A stretch of DNA of 40,683 bases from Gammaproteobacteria bacterium (GCA_018826895.1 JAHJYA010000127.1:1-40683); one strand, 5' to 3'; numbered from the stretch's first letter, positions 7,720-17,991 are shown. The notes: generated from the letters alone by a model not told the origin. Numbers and translations: made by a program.

Positions 7720-7908
7720 GGAGCCTGTCGGACTTGACCGTTCGTAGCGAGGGGAAGACCGGGTTGTGACAGTTTTGCTGCTTTACCGAGGCGGATGGCC
7801 GCCCCGCAAATAGCGAGCTATTTAACGAGGGAAAGCAGCAAAAATGGCCCCCTCTACCAACAAAAGGGGCTTTTCCGCAGTAGAACAGTGTTAAGTCCGA
7901 CAGGCTCC
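7720..7908. mobile_element. MITE-like element, 189 bp, with 16-bp terminal inverted repeats
   Basis: The ends GGAGCCTGTCGGACTT (7720-7735) and AAGTCCGACAGGCTCC (7893-7908) are perfect 16-bp inverted repeats. Inside are nested palindromes: TTTTGCTGCTTT with AAAGCAGCAAAA, and AAATAGCGAGCTATTT. There is no coding capacity. No clear target-site duplication is seen (left flank CGCTA, right flank CAGGG). It ends seven bases before the yajQ stop. From memory, similar sequences occur as intergenic repeats in other pseudomonads; the transposase that would move it is not in this window. Read in either direction it would form strong RNA structure. Confidence 0.8.
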
Positions 7909-7914
7909 CAGGGA

Positions 7915-8394
7915 TCAGTCGCGGAAATTGTTGAATTGCAGCGGCATGCCGAAGTCCTTGGCACGCAGGGCAGCAATGGCTTCCTGCAGGTCATCGCGCT
8001 TCTTGCCGGTGACCCGTACCTGCTCGCCCTGGATGGCGGCCTGGACCTTGAGCTTGATGTCCTTGATGTGTGCGACGATCTTCTTCGCCAGCTCCTTGTC
8101 GATACCTTCACGCAGGATCACTTCCTGCTTGACGCTCTTACCGGACGGATAGGCATCCTTGAACTCCAGGCACTGCACGTCGATCTTGCGCTTTACCAGG
8201 CTGAGCTTGAGAATCTCGACCATCTGTTCGAGCTGGAAATCGGCATCGGCGGTCAGGTTGACCGTGAGGTCCTTGAGTTCAAAGCTGCCTTTGCCACGCA
8301 AATCGTAGCGGCGCTCAAGTTCCTTCATGGCGTTGTCGATAGCATTAGTCACTTCGTGTTTGTCCAGTTCGGACACCACGTCGAATGAGGGCAT
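7915..8394 (-). CDS. yajQ: YajQ family nucleotide-binding protein
   Basis: 159 aa, the usual family length. It opens [18 protein letters not shown], characteristic of YajQ (UPF0234), with DLRGKGSF and a C-terminal [11 protein letters not shown]. The fold has two RNP-like domains. E. coli YajQ binds nucleotides or RNA, and the Xanthomonas homologue is reported as a cyclic-di-GMP-responsive transcription co-factor. The ATG at 8394 has a perfect GGAGG six bases upstream; the in-frame extension to 8493 runs into the divergent promoter region. The gene is divergent from a regulator with a degenerate GGDEF domain, which makes a c-di-GMP link plausible but unproven. Confidence 0.93.
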   Translation of the reverse strand: MPSFDVVSELDKHEVTNAIDNAMKELERRYDLRGKGSFELKDLTVNLTADADFQLEQMVEILKLSLVKRKIDVQCLEFKDAYPSGKSVKQEVILREGIDKELAKKIVAHIKDIKLKVQAAIQGEQVRVTGKKRDDLQEAIAALRAKDFGMPLQFNNFRD

Positions 8395-8448
8395 GGGTTT
8401 CCTCCAGATAGACGGCACAACCCGACTCACGGGCGGGAAGCACCTGGC

Positions 8449-8478
8449 TTGACGATAAAAACACCCGGCCATTATATA
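8449..8478 (+). promoter_or_regulatory. Sigma-70 promoter of the response-regulator operon
   Basis: TTGACG (8449-8454), an 18-base spacer, then TATATA (8473-8478); a 17-base spacer to TTATAT is equally possible. The start codon of the REC-GGDEF gene is about 68 bases downstream. The -10 region overlaps that of the opposite promoter. Confidence 0.65.
8471..8476 (-). promoter_or_regulatory. Perfect -10 box of the probable yajQ promoter
   Basis: On the minus strand this reads TATAAT, about 77 bases before the yajQ ATG. No good -35 is visible 16-18 bases upstream, so an activator may be needed, or this is a weak promoter. It overlaps the plus-strand -10, so RNA polymerase could not occupy both at once. 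Confidence 0.45.
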
Positions 8479-8545
8479 TCCGTAGTGACACACACTGCCC
8501 GGCGACGTTTCCGGGCTTCGCGATCCCCCTCACGAGCCTGCCTCC

Positions 8546-10422
<1,877 letters not shown>

Positions 10423-10467
10423 GCCGCGCGTTACCCTGCCGTTCCCCTCTTGTCGAATCCGATTGCC

Positions 10468-12486
10468 ATGCCGCTGCGCCAGCGCCTCGAAAACCTTCCT
10501 GTCGGCCGCAAGCTGCTCGCCGCCTTGCTGGTGCTGTTGACCGCCGTGCTGCTGGTGGCCAACCTGGCCTTTATCAGCGCTGCCTACTGGATCTCCCAGG
10601 AAAGCGTCGCGCCCCAGGCGCTGCACACCCTCGGCCGACTGATCGCCAGCCCACCATTGAGCCAGGAAGCCCTGAGTTCGGCCGATGCCGCCCAAGGCCT
10701 GCTGCAACGCCTGGACGACTATGCACCGCTGCGCGCCGCAGCGATCTACGACAACCAGGGCCTGCTGCTGGCCGAGCTGCAACGCGGCGGCATGCTTGAA
10801 CTGCCGCAGCGCATAGCCGACCTGGAGCGCTGGCGCCTGAGCGAGTTCCGCGCCAACCAGGTGGTCGAGTTACCGCAACCAGGTCGCCAGTCCGGCTTTC
10901 TCCTGCTGGTCGCCTCCAGCGAGCTACCGGGCGCCTTCTACACCGGCACCCTGACGGCCAGCCTGGTGATACTCGCGCTCAGCGTGGTGCTGTGGCTGGT
11001 GGTCGCCCGGCAGATTCGTCGCCTGGTGACCAAGCCAATCCGCAAACTTGAAGAGCTGTCGCGCCAGGTCACCCGCGAGGAGAACTACGCGCTGCGCGCC
11101 AAGCGCGGTAACCGTGATGAACTCGGTAGCCTGGCCGAAGCCTTCAACACCATGCTCGAACGCATCGAAGCGCGCGAGCAGCAACTCAAGCGTGCCCGCG
11201 ACGAGGCCCAGGGCGCCTATGACAAGGCGCAGAACCTGGCCGAAGAAACCCGCCACTCCAACCGCAAACTGGAGCTGGAAGTGCAGGTGCGCAGCAAGAT
11301 CGAGAAGAAGCTCACCGGCTTTCAGAATTACCTCAACAGCATCATCGACTCCATGCCCTCGGCGCTGATCGCCTTGGACGAGGAGCTCTACGTGACCCAG
11401 TGGAACCAGGAGGCCAGCGCACTCTCCGGCAACGCCATCGACGAAGTGCTCAACCAGCCGATCTTCCTCGCCTTCCCGCACTTGAAGCCCTACCTGCCGC
11501 ACCTCAAGCGCACCGCTGAAAAACACCAGGTCGAGAAGATCGAGCGCGTCACCTGGCCCGGCGATGACGGCCCGCACCATTACGCCTTGACCTTTTACCC
11601 GCTGATGGGTGGCACCGGTCGCGGTGTGGTCATCCGTATCGACGACATCACCCAGCGCCTGCGCCTGGAGGAAATGATGGTGCAGTCGGAGAAAATGCTC
11701 TCGGTCGGTGGACTGGCCGCCGGTATGGCCCATGAGATCAACAACCCGCTGGGCGCCATCCTGCACAACGTGCAGAACATTCGCAGGCGTCTGTCTCCTG
11801 GCCTGGAGAAGAACCGCGAACAGGCAGAGCAAGCGCAGGTCAGCCTGGATGCCATCGACCGTTATCTAGTCGCCCGCGAAGTCCCGCAACTGCTCGACGG
11901 CATCCAGCAGGCCGGCACCCGCGCCGCGAAAATAGTCAGCCACATGCTCAATTTCAGCCGCCGCAGCGACCGCCAACTGGCACCCTGCGAGCTGCCGGCG
12001 GTAATCGATCAGGCGGTGGAAATCGCCAGCAACGACTTCGATCTCACCGACAGTTTCGACTTCAAGAGCCTGGTCATCGAACGCGAGTTCGACCCCGCCT
12101 TACCCCCAGTCCCCGGCACCGCCAACGAACTGGAACAGGTGCTGCTCAACCTGCTGAAAAATGCCGCCCAGGCCATCCACCAACGCCCGGACAGCGACAT
12201 TTCAGGGCGCATCGTGCTGCGTACGCGGCTGCTGCAGAACTGGGCTGAAGTGCAGGTCGAGGACAACGGCATGGGCATGCCGGAAGCCGTGCGCAAGCGC
12301 ATCTTCGAGCCGTTCTTCACCACCAAGGAGGTGGGCGAAGGTACCGGGCTCGGCTTGTCGGTGTCCTACTTCATCATCACCAACAACCACAAAGGGCAGA
12401 TGGAGGTGCAGTCGAAACTCGGCGAAGGCACCTGCTTCACCCTGCGCCTGCCGCTGGCGGCTGGCGCCCCCCAGAAGAGGTCATGA
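10468..12486 (+). CDS. Membrane sensor histidine kinase (HAMP-PAS-HisKA-HATPase)
   Basis: 672 aa. TM helices at about 15-36 and 158-180 flank a roughly 120-residue periplasmic sensor. Then come HAMP (about 181-235), a coiled coil, PAS (about 285-395), a phospho-acceptor box MAHEINNPLG with His422, N-box LLNLLKNAAQAI, G1 box VEDNGMGM, FEPFFTTK, and G2 box GTGLGLS. There is no receiver domain, so it must pass phosphate to a separate regulator; the REC-GGDEF protein two genes upstream is the obvious candidate. The ATG at 10468 is preferred over a TTG at 10450 because homologues begin MPLRQRLENLP. It overlaps the next gene by ATGA. From memory, the P. aeruginosa orthologue (PA4398) has been tied to swarming and biofilm control. 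Ligand unknown. Confidence 0.92.
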   Translation: MPLRQRLENLPVGRKLLAALLVLLTAVLLVANLAFISAAYWISQESVAPQALHTLGRLIASPPLSQEALSSADAAQGLLQRLDDYAPLRAAAIYDNQGLLLAELQRGGMLELPQRIADLERWRLSEFRANQVVELPQPGRQSGFLLLVASSELPGAFYTGTLTASLVILALSVVLWLVVARQIRRLVTKPIRKLEELSRQVTREENYALRAKRGNRDELGSLAEAFNTMLERIEAREQQLKRARDEAQGAYDKAQNLAEETRHSNRKLELEVQVRSKIEKKLTGFQNYLNSIIDSMPSALIALDEELYVTQWNQEASALSGNAIDEVLNQPIFLAFPHLKPYLPHLKRTAEKHQVEKIERVTWPGDDGPHHYALTFYPLMGGTGRGVVIRIDDITQRLRLEEMMVQSEKMLSVGGLAAGMAHEINNPLGAILHNVQNIRRRLSPGLEKNREQAEQAQVSLDAIDRYLVAREVPQLLDGIQQAGTRAAKIVSHMLNFSRRSDRQLAPCELPAVIDQAVEIASNDFDLTDSFDFKSLVIEREFDPALPPVPGTANELEQVLLNLLKNAAQAIHQRPDSDISGRIVLRTRLLQNWAEVQVEDNGMGMPEAVRKRIFEPFFTTKEVGEGTGLGLSVSYFIITNNHKGQMEVQSKLGEGTCFTLRLPLAAGAPQKRS

Positions 12487-13070
12487 CCATGGGCTATCGC
12501 CTGTCAAAAATCTATACCCGTACCGGTGACGGTGGCGAAACAGGTCTGGCCGATGGCCGTCGCGTAACCAAGGACCACCCGCGCGTGGATGCCATGGGCG
12601 AGGTCGACACGCTCAACAGCCACCTCGGCCTTCTGCTGGCCGAGCTACACGCTGCGCGTGCGGACTGCACCGGTCTGGATGAGCTGATAGAGGTGCTTGA
12701 ACCCTGTCAGCACCGCCTGTTCGACCTCGGCGGCGAGCTGGCGATGCCGGAGTATCAAGCCCTGCAGCCCCAGGAGCTGGAGCGCCTGGAAGCGGCCATC
12801 GACCGCTGGAACGAGGAAGTCGGCCCGCTGGAGAACTTTATCCTGCCCGGCGGTTCCCGGCTGATCGCCCAGGCCCACGTCTGCCGTGCCCTGGCCCGCA
12901 GCGCCGAGCGCCGTTGCCAGCACCTAAACGCGGTGGAGCCGTTACGCGCCGTTGGCCTGGCCTACGTCAACCGCCTCTCGGACCTGCTGTTCGTCGTCGC
13001 CCGGCTGATCGCCCGGCGCCAGGGCATCGCCGAGATCCTCTGGCAGGCCGCGCCGAAGACTGACGCCTGA
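12483..13070 (+). CDS. Cob(I)alamin adenosyltransferase, PduO type
   Basis: 195 aa. It transfers the 5'-deoxyadenosyl group of ATP to cob(I)alamin or corrinoid precursors to make adenosylcobalamin. Family signatures are YTRTGDGGETGLADG near the N-terminus (ATP-binding loop), DAMGEVDTLNSHLG, the central CRALARSAERR helix, and YVNRLSDLLFVVAR near the C-terminus. It is a soluble five-helix-bundle trimer. The ATG overlaps the sensor-kinase stop as ATGA and ends the operon that began at 8546. It is convergent with the pseudouridine synthase gene, with only 10 bp between the stop codons and no visible terminator. Why a cobalamin enzyme sits in a signalling operon is not clear. Confidence 0.9.
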   Translation: MTMGYRLSKIYTRTGDGGETGLADGRRVTKDHPRVDAMGEVDTLNSHLGLLLAELHAARADCTGLDELIEVLEPCQHRLFDLGGELAMPEYQALQPQELERLEAAIDRWNEEVGPLENFILPGGSRLIAQAHVCRALARSAERRCQHLNAVEPLRAVGLAYVNRLSDLLFVVARLIARRQGIAEILWQAAPKTDA

Positions 13071-13080
13071 CTGTAGGGTG

Positions 13081-13974
13081 TCAGATCAGGCTTAGGCGGC
13101 TCTCGAAGTGGCGAGCCTGGCCCGTTACCGGGTCGCTGAACGTCAGGCTGTGGGCCAACAACTTGAGCGGTTTGCTGTAGTCGTCGGCACTGTCCGGGGT
13201 GGCCGTCACCTGCGGGTAGAACGGGTCGTTGAGGATAGGCGCGCCCAGCGCCGCCAGGTGCACGCGCAACTGGTGCTTTTTTCCGGTCACCGGGTAAAGC
13301 GCGTAATGCCAGAGTTCCTCCAGCCGCCCAATCACCTCGATGCGCGTCTCGCTATTAGGAACGCCATCGACCTCCTGCATGCGAAAGAACGGCTCGCCCG
13401 GCCCCAGGCGGGTGTGGCGCAGCAGCGGGAAGCTCAGTTGCGGCAAAGGCAGCGCCAGGGCTTCATAGCGCTTGTCGATGCGCCGCTCGCGAAACAGCGC
13501 CTGGTACAGGCCACGGCTGGCCCGGTTGGTGGAGAACAGCACCAGTCCGGCGGTATGCCGGTCGATGCGGTGCAGCGGCACCAGGTCATCGTTGCCCAGC
13601 TCGCGGGTCAAGCGCGCCTGCAACGTCTGCTCGACATAGCTGCCAGATGGCATAACCGGGAGAAAATGCGGCTTGTCCACCACCAGCAGGTGGTCATCAA
13701 CATGCAGCACGTTGGCCTCGAATGGAATCGGCGTTTCTGACGGCACTTCGCGAAAGTAATGCACCTTGAGCCCGGCCCGGTAGGGATGCTCGGCGGTCAG
13801 CGGGGGGCCATCGGCACTCAGTACACGACCACGGGCCATGCGCTCCAGCCACACAGCCCGCTCGATTGCCGGAAAATGCGCGCACAGGCAATCGAGCACC
13901 GTGGTCCAGTTACCTGGCGGCAGGTGCAGGGTGCTGGGGCGCATATTGGAAGGCGAACGGGCGGTGACGGTCAT
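13081..13974 (-). CDS. RluA-family pseudouridine synthase
   Basis: 297 aa. A short N-terminal RNA-binding-like segment is followed by the catalytic domain: VVDKPHFLPVMPSG (motif I region), then PLHRIDRHTAGL with the catalytic Asp138, and YPVTGKKHQLRVHL. These are the signatures of RluA-type enzymes that convert uridine to pseudouridine in rRNA or tRNA; the target cannot be told from sequence. The ATG at 13974 is chosen; an ATG at 13944 is possible, and neither has a strong ribosome-binding site. It is the last gene of a minus-strand series after an AEC transporter and a Nudix-ThiE gene. As I recall, it is not at this position in P. aeruginosa. Confidence 0.88.
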   Translation of the reverse strand: MTVTARSPSNMRPSTLHLPPGNWTTVLDCLCAHFPAIERAVWLERMARGRVLSADGPPLTAEHPYRAGLKVHYFREVPSETPIPFEANVLHVDDHLLVVDKPHFLPVMPSGSYVEQTLQARLTRELGNDDLVPLHRIDRHTAGLVLFSTNRASRGLYQALFRERRIDKRYEALALPLPQLSFPLLRHTRLGPGEPFFRMQEVDGVPNSETRIEVIGRLEELWHYALYPVTGKKHQLRVHLAALGAPILNDPFYPQVTATPDSADDYSKPLKLLAHSLTFSDPVTGQARHFESRLSLI

Positions 13975-14025
13975 GGGCGGTCTCGCAGAGCAGGCGCGCA
14001 TTAGGCCGCAGCCCAGGTGCCGGCG

Positions 14026-14973
14026 TCAAAGGGGCGCAAGCCCGCCCTGCCGCTCGATCAGGTACAGGCACAGCGACAGGGTCAGCAGCGCGCCCAGGGT
14101 CGAATGCAGAATCGTCCGTGACACCACAGAGGCATCCCTCCGATAGAACTCGGCCAGCATAAACGGCCCCGTTCCCGTTGGCAGCGCACTGAGCAACAGT
14201 GCGGAGTACGCCCACAGCGGCGGCAGCGGTAGCAGGTGAAACGCCAGCACCCAGGTAATCAGCGGATGAACGAGCAGCTTCAGCGCCACCAGCGCATGAC
14301 TGTCCTGGGCCGACTGCGGCTGCTTCTGTGCCAGAAACAGGCCTAGCGCGATCAGCGCACAGGGCGCCGTGGCCGCAGCCAACAGTTCGAGAAACCGCTG
14401 CAGCGGGACCGGCAGCGGCACCCCGCCCATGGCCCACAGGCCACCGAGCAGCGGCGCCACCACCAGCGGATTGCGCGCCAGTGCCAGAGCGACCTTGAGC
14501 ACAGCCCGGCCCAGGTGTTTCTCGCTCTGCAGGGCCACCTCGATGCACACCACGGCCAGGGCGAAGAGCACGCAGATCACCACCAAACTGCCCACCAATG
14601 CGGGCGGCAAGCCAGCATCGCCGAATACCATCAGGCACAGCGGGATGCCCATGTAGCCGGTATTCGCATAGGCGGCGCCCAGGCCCTGCACGCTGGCATC
14701 GGCCAGGCCAATGCGGCGCAGACGCCAGAGCAGCGTGACGACGAACACACTCAAGGTCGACAGGCTGTAGACCAGCACGAAACGCGGTTCCCACAACGTC
14801 GACCAGGCGGTGGTGGCCGTGGCCTGGAACAGCAGCGCCGGCAGGCACAGCCAAACCACCATGCGGTTGATCTCCGACGCTGCACCGGGGCCGAGCACGC
14901 CGAGGCGGCGGCAGGCGAAACCGACGAGGATCAGCGCGAAGACCGGCAGAATAACCGTGAAAACAGAGGTCAT
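14026..14973 (-). CDS. Auxin efflux carrier (AEC) family transporter
   Basis: 315 aa, almost wholly hydrophobic, with about ten predicted transmembrane helices in two halves. Visible family features include an opening segment VILPVFALILVGFACRRLG, the polar break YANTGYMGIPL in the first half, and LLSALPTGTGPFMLA in the second. AEC proteins export or import small organic anions (malate or malonate in characterised bacterial members). The substrate here is unknown. It lies 55 bp after the Nudix-ThiE gene and 51 bp before the pseudouridine synthase gene, all on the minus strand, so it is probably co-transcribed. Confidence 0.87.
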   Translation of the reverse strand: MTSVFTVILPVFALILVGFACRRLGVLGPGAASEINRMVVWLCLPALLFQATATTAWSTLWEPRFVLVYSLSTLSVFVVTLLWRLRRIGLADASVQGLGAAYANTGYMGIPLCLMVFGDAGLPPALVGSLVVICVLFALAVVCIEVALQSEKHLGRAVLKVALALARNPLVVAPLLGGLWAMGGVPLPVPLQRFLELLAAATAPCALIALGLFLAQKQPQSAQDSHALVALKLLVHPLITWVLAFHLLPLPPLWAYSALLLSALPTGTGPFMLAEFYRRDASVVSRTILHSTLGALLTLSLCLYLIERQGGLAPL

Positions 14974-15028
14974 AAGGCCTCAGCGCGCCACGCTCGACCT
15001 ACGCAGCCGCCTGCCAGGCAGACGCCCA

Positions 15029-15982
15029 TCAACCGGCCTTATCCGCCGGCCAGAACGCGCGTATCCCAGCGACGCCCTGGGCACCCACCGACCAGGCCTG
15101 CTGCAGGTCGTCCGGCCCCACACCGCCGAGTACATAGGCGGGCATATTCACGCCTTGCAGCCAGTCCGCCACCTGCGTCCAGCCCAGGGGCACAGCGTCG
15201 GGATGGGTCTGGGTGGCCTGCACCGGCGACAGGGTGATGAAGTCCACCCCCATGCGCGTGGCCAACTGCAGCTCCTCAATACTGTGGCAGGACGCCGCCA
15301 GACGCCGCTCACGTGGGAACGGCCGGCCACGCTCGGCATATTTGCGCAACTGCTCGGCAGTCAGGTGCCAGCCGGCCGCGGGGAAATCCCCCAGCCATTC
15401 CAGGGGGCCCTTGAGCATCAGTTGCGCCTTGCCGGCACACAGGCCCTGAACATCCAGGGCCAAGTCACGGTACTGGGCATCGAACATACCCGGTGCACGC
15501 AGCTGAATCAGCTGGATACCCGCCGCCAACGCCGCTCGCACACCGCGAATCAATGCATCAGGCGACAGCTCCTGCGGAGTGATCAGGTACTGCGCCGGCA
15601 ACCGCGCGGCCATGACGATGGGCGCATTGGCCGCCGGAAAGCTGTAGTCATCGAGCTGTCGCGGGCTGACCCAGGCCAGCGGTTGGCCTTCGGCACCGTG
15701 GGGCTCACCGTCGAACGCGGTAACGTCCCAGACATCCAGCAGCACCTGTTTGTCCGGGTAATCATGGCGCACCTGGATCAGCGGCCGCGCGGCAGTCGGG
15801 CGAATGCCCAGCTCCTCGTCCAGCTCACGGGCCAAAGCGGTGGGTACCGCTTCGCCCGCCTCGACCTTGCCCCCGGGAAACTCCCACTGACCACCCTGGT
15901 GCTGATCCTCGGCGCGCCGGGCAATCAGGATGCGCCCGTCGGCGCCGCGAATAACGGCTGCCGCTACATGTATACGCTTCAC
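15029..15982 (-). CDS. mutT: Nudix hydrolase (MutT-like) fused to a ThiE/TenI-like domain
   Basis: 317 aa, two domains. Residues 1-128 form a Nudix domain with a complete Nudix box at 38-60 (GGKVEAGE...RELDEELGI), as in MutT, which removes 8-oxo-dGTP. Residues about 130-310 resemble thiamine-phosphate synthase: YLITP, LIQLRAPGM, CHSIEELQLA, FITLSPVQATQTHP and YVLGGV. It is uncertain whether the second domain still makes thiamine phosphate; canonical ThiE residues for the pyrophosphate are not all obvious. The start is GTG at 15982, with AGGAGG about ten bases upstream, overlapping the GST stop as GTGA. The same fusion is found in P. aeruginosa (PA4400). A 450-aa open frame extends upstream but is out of homology there. 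Confidence 0.9.
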   Translation of the reverse strand: MKRIHVAAAVIRGADGRILIARRAEDQHQGGQWEFPGGKVEAGEAVPTALARELDEELGIRPTAARPLIQVRHDYPDKQVLLDVWDVTAFDGEPHGAEGQPLAWVSPRQLDDYSFPAANAPIVMAARLPAQYLITPQELSPDALIRGVRAALAAGIQLIQLRAPGMFDAQYRDLALDVQGLCAGKAQLMLKGPLEWLGDFPAAGWHLTAEQLRKYAERGRPFPRERRLAASCHSIEELQLATRMGVDFITLSPVQATQTHPDAVPLGWTQVADWLQGVNMPAYVLGGVGPDDLQQAWSVGAQGVAGIRAFWPADKAG

Positions 15983-16611
15983 GCCAGTTGTTCCTCCTGG
16001 GCGGCTTGATACCAGCGCTGGAACGCCGGCCATTGATAGATCGTCTCGACATAGGCGGCCGCCGCTGCCGGCAGCGCCACCTGGTAACTGCGCAGGCGCG
16101 CCGCCACCGGGGCGAAGAAGGCATCGGCCAGGCTCGGCTGGCCGAACAGATAAGGGCCGTCCTGGCCAAAGCGCTGCCGGCACTCGGCCCAGAGGGCGCA
16201 GATACGTTGAATATCCGCCTCGGCATCGGCCGGTATGGCGGCGAGCCCTTGGTTGCGTTTGAGGTCCATCGGCAGGTGGCTGCGCAGGGCGACGAAGCCG
16301 CTGTGCATCTCGGCGCAGGCACTGCGCGCCAACGCCCGGGCAGCGCGGGCCTGGGGCCACAGCTGGGCAGCGGGGAAACACTCGGCCAGGTATTCGGCAA
16401 TCGCCAGGGAATCCCAGATCGCACCGTCTTCGCTGAGTAGCAGTGGCACCTTGCCGGTCGGCGAGTGCTGCAGGATCCGCGTGCGGCTATCCGGGCGGTT
16501 CAAGGCGATCAGCTCCTCACGGTATTCAGCGCCCGCCAGCTCCATAGCCAACGCCGCCCGTAACGACCAGGACGAATAGGTTTTGTTGCCGATAACCAGA
16601 GTCAGAGACAT
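15979..16611 (-). CDS. Glutathione S-transferase family protein
   Basis: 210 aa. The N-terminal thioredoxin-fold domain has LVIGNKTYSSWSLR with a Ser/Tyr cluster where GSTs bind glutathione thiol, SPTGKVPLLL with the conserved cis-Pro, and WDSLAIAEYLAE. The C-terminal half is all-helical, with LADAFFAPVAAR. The substrate is unknown. Several starts are in frame: ATG 16611 (chosen, as homologues begin MSLTLVIGNK), ATG 16617 and GTG 16623. Its stop overlaps the next start as GTGA, so it is translationally coupled to the Nudix-ThiE gene. Confidence 0.9.
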   Translation of the reverse strand: MSLTLVIGNKTYSSWSLRAALAMELAGAEYREELIALNRPDSRTRILQHSPTGKVPLLLSEDGAIWDSLAIAEYLAECFPAAQLWPQARAARALARSACAEMHSGFVALRSHLPMDLKRNQGLAAIPADAEADIQRICALWAECRQRFGQDGPYLFGQPSLADAFFAPVAARLRSYQVALPAAAAAYVETIYQWPAFQRWYQAAQEEQLA

Positions 16612-16670
16612 GGGCATGCTCACTGCAGAAGGGTCTGCCCGACCTTAAAAGGCCATATCCCGAATAGCAA

Positions 16671-16706
16671 ATTCCCGCTGCTTATGGGCCCATAAGCAAC
16701 GGGAAT
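16671..16706. terminator. 36-bp near-perfect palindrome between argJ and the GST gene
   Basis: Two 18-base arms (ATTCCCGCTGCTTATGGG and its complement) pair with one mismatch around GGG/CCC. There is no T tract on either side. It lies just after argJ on the minus strand, so it may slow or process the argJ transcript, or serve as a protein-binding palindrome upstream of the GST operon. Terminator is the nearest label, not a firm call. Confidence 0.4.
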
Positions 16707-16728
16707 GCAGATCGTCAGAGGGCTCGAA

Positions 16729-17949
16729 TCAGGTGCGATACTCGGCGTTGATCTTCACGTACTCGTGGGACAGGTCGGTGGTCCAGATGGTTTCGCTGCA
16801 GGTGCCACGGCCCAGTTCGATGCGAATAGTGATTTCCTCGCGTGCCATCACCGCCGCACCCTGCTCCTCGGTGTAACTGGCGGCGCGACAGCCCTTGCTG
16901 GCGATGCACACCTCACCGAGGTAAACGTCGATCAGGCTGACATCCAGCTGCGCCACGCCAGCGCGCCCGACCGCGGCGAGGATGCGCCCCCAGTTCGGGT
17001 CGGAAGCGAACAACGCGGTCTTGATCAGCGGTGAATGGGCCACGGCATAACCGACATCCAGGCATTCCTGGTGAGTCGCACCACCGTTGACTTCGACAGT
17101 GACGAACTTGGTCGCGCCTTCGCCGTCGCGCACGATGGCCTGGGCCACCTCCATGCACACCTCGAACACCGCCGCCTTCAGTTGCGCGAACAGCTCGCCA
17201 CTGGCCTGGGTAATTTCCGGCACAGCCGCCTGGCCGGTGGCGATCAGCATGCAGCAATCGTTGGTCGAGGTATCGCCGTCGATGGTGATGCGGTTGAACG
17301 ACTTGTTCGCCGCATCGCGCAACAGGTCCTGCAACACGCCCTGGGCAACCTTGGCGTCGGTGGCGATGTAGCCGAGCATGGTGGCCATGTTCGGTTTGAT
17401 CATGCCGGCGCCCTTGCTGATGCCGGTAACGGTAACGGTAACGCCCTCGTGGACAAACTGGCGGCTGGCGCCCTTGGGCAGGGTGTCGGTGGTCATGATG
17501 CCGATGGCTGCATCGGCCCAGTTGCTTTCGCCCAGGTTGTCCAACGCGGCCTGCAGCGCGCCCTCGATCTTCTCGACCGGCAACGGCTCGCCGATCACCC
17601 CGGTGGAGAACGGCAGCACCGCGCTTTCATCCACTCCGGCCAACTGGGCCAGGGCGGCGCAAGTGCGCGCCGCATTGTGCAGGCCCGGCTCGCCGGTGCC
17701 GGCGTTGGCATTGCCGGTGTTGGTCAGCAGGTAGCGCACTGCGCCGCCGAGCACCCGCTTGCGCGCCAGGATCACTGGCGCGGCGCAGAACGCATTGAGG
17801 GTGAAAACCCCAGCCACGCTGGAGCCTTCGGCACAGCGCATCACCACCACATCCTTGCGCCCAGGGCGCTTGATACCGGCGGAGGCAATGCCCAGCTCGA
17901 AACCTGGGACAGGGTGCAGGGTGGACAGCGGGCCAAGACCAACAGCCAT
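16729..17949 (-). CDS. argJ: Bifunctional ornithine acetyltransferase / N-acetylglutamate synthase
   Basis: 406 aa. ArgJ moves the acetyl group from N-acetylornithine to glutamate, recycling acetate in the arginine pathway. The self-cleavage site is visible in [10 protein letters not shown], with Thr190 as the nucleophile that becomes the N-terminus of the beta chain. Other family segments are [25 protein letters not shown] (oxyanion region) and ASDPNWGR. The ATG at 17949 follows AAGGAG with good spacing; an in-frame extension to 18036 crosses the secA terminator hairpin and is rejected. It lies downstream of secA behind that terminator, so it probably has its own promoter, which I could not identify. 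Confidence 0.96.
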   Translation of the reverse strand: MAVGLGPLSTLHPVPGFELGIASAGIKRPGRKDVVVMRCAEGSSVAGVFTLNAFCAAPVILARKRVLGGAVRYLLTNTGNANAGTGEPGLHNAARTCAALAQLAGVDESAVLPFSTGVIGEPLPVEKIEGALQAALDNLGESNWADAAIGIMTTDTLPKGASRQFVHEGVTVTVTGISKGAGMIKPNMATMLGYIATDAKVAQGVLQDLLRDAANKSFNRITIDGDTSTNDCCMLIATGQAAVPEITQASGELFAQLKAAVFEVCMEVAQAIVRDGEGATKFVTVEVNGGATHQECLDVGYAVAHSPLIKTALFASDPNWGRILAAVGRAGVAQLDVSLIDVYLGEVCIASKGCRAASYTEEQGAAVMAREEITIRIELGRGTCSETIWTTDLSHEYVKINAEYRT

Positions 17950-17991
17950 AGAGTGCGCTCCTTGTGCAATGCAGCAATGAAAGTCGATGGT

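Noticed and set aside
13910..14854. 314-aa minus-strand open frame overlapping the AEC gene
   Set aside because: It is an alternate frame of the transporter gene, rich in Gly, Ala, Arg and Pro, typical of a GC-rich shadow frame.
14985..15028. Short inverted repeat GCCTG/CAGGC after the Nudix-ThiE gene
   Set aside because: The stem is too short and has no T tract, so a terminator cannot be supported.
15983..16381. N-terminal extension of the Nudix-ThiE frame
   Set aside because: It overlaps the GST gene in another frame and is Pro/Arg-rich; the GTG at 15982 has an AGGAGG site and fits homologues.
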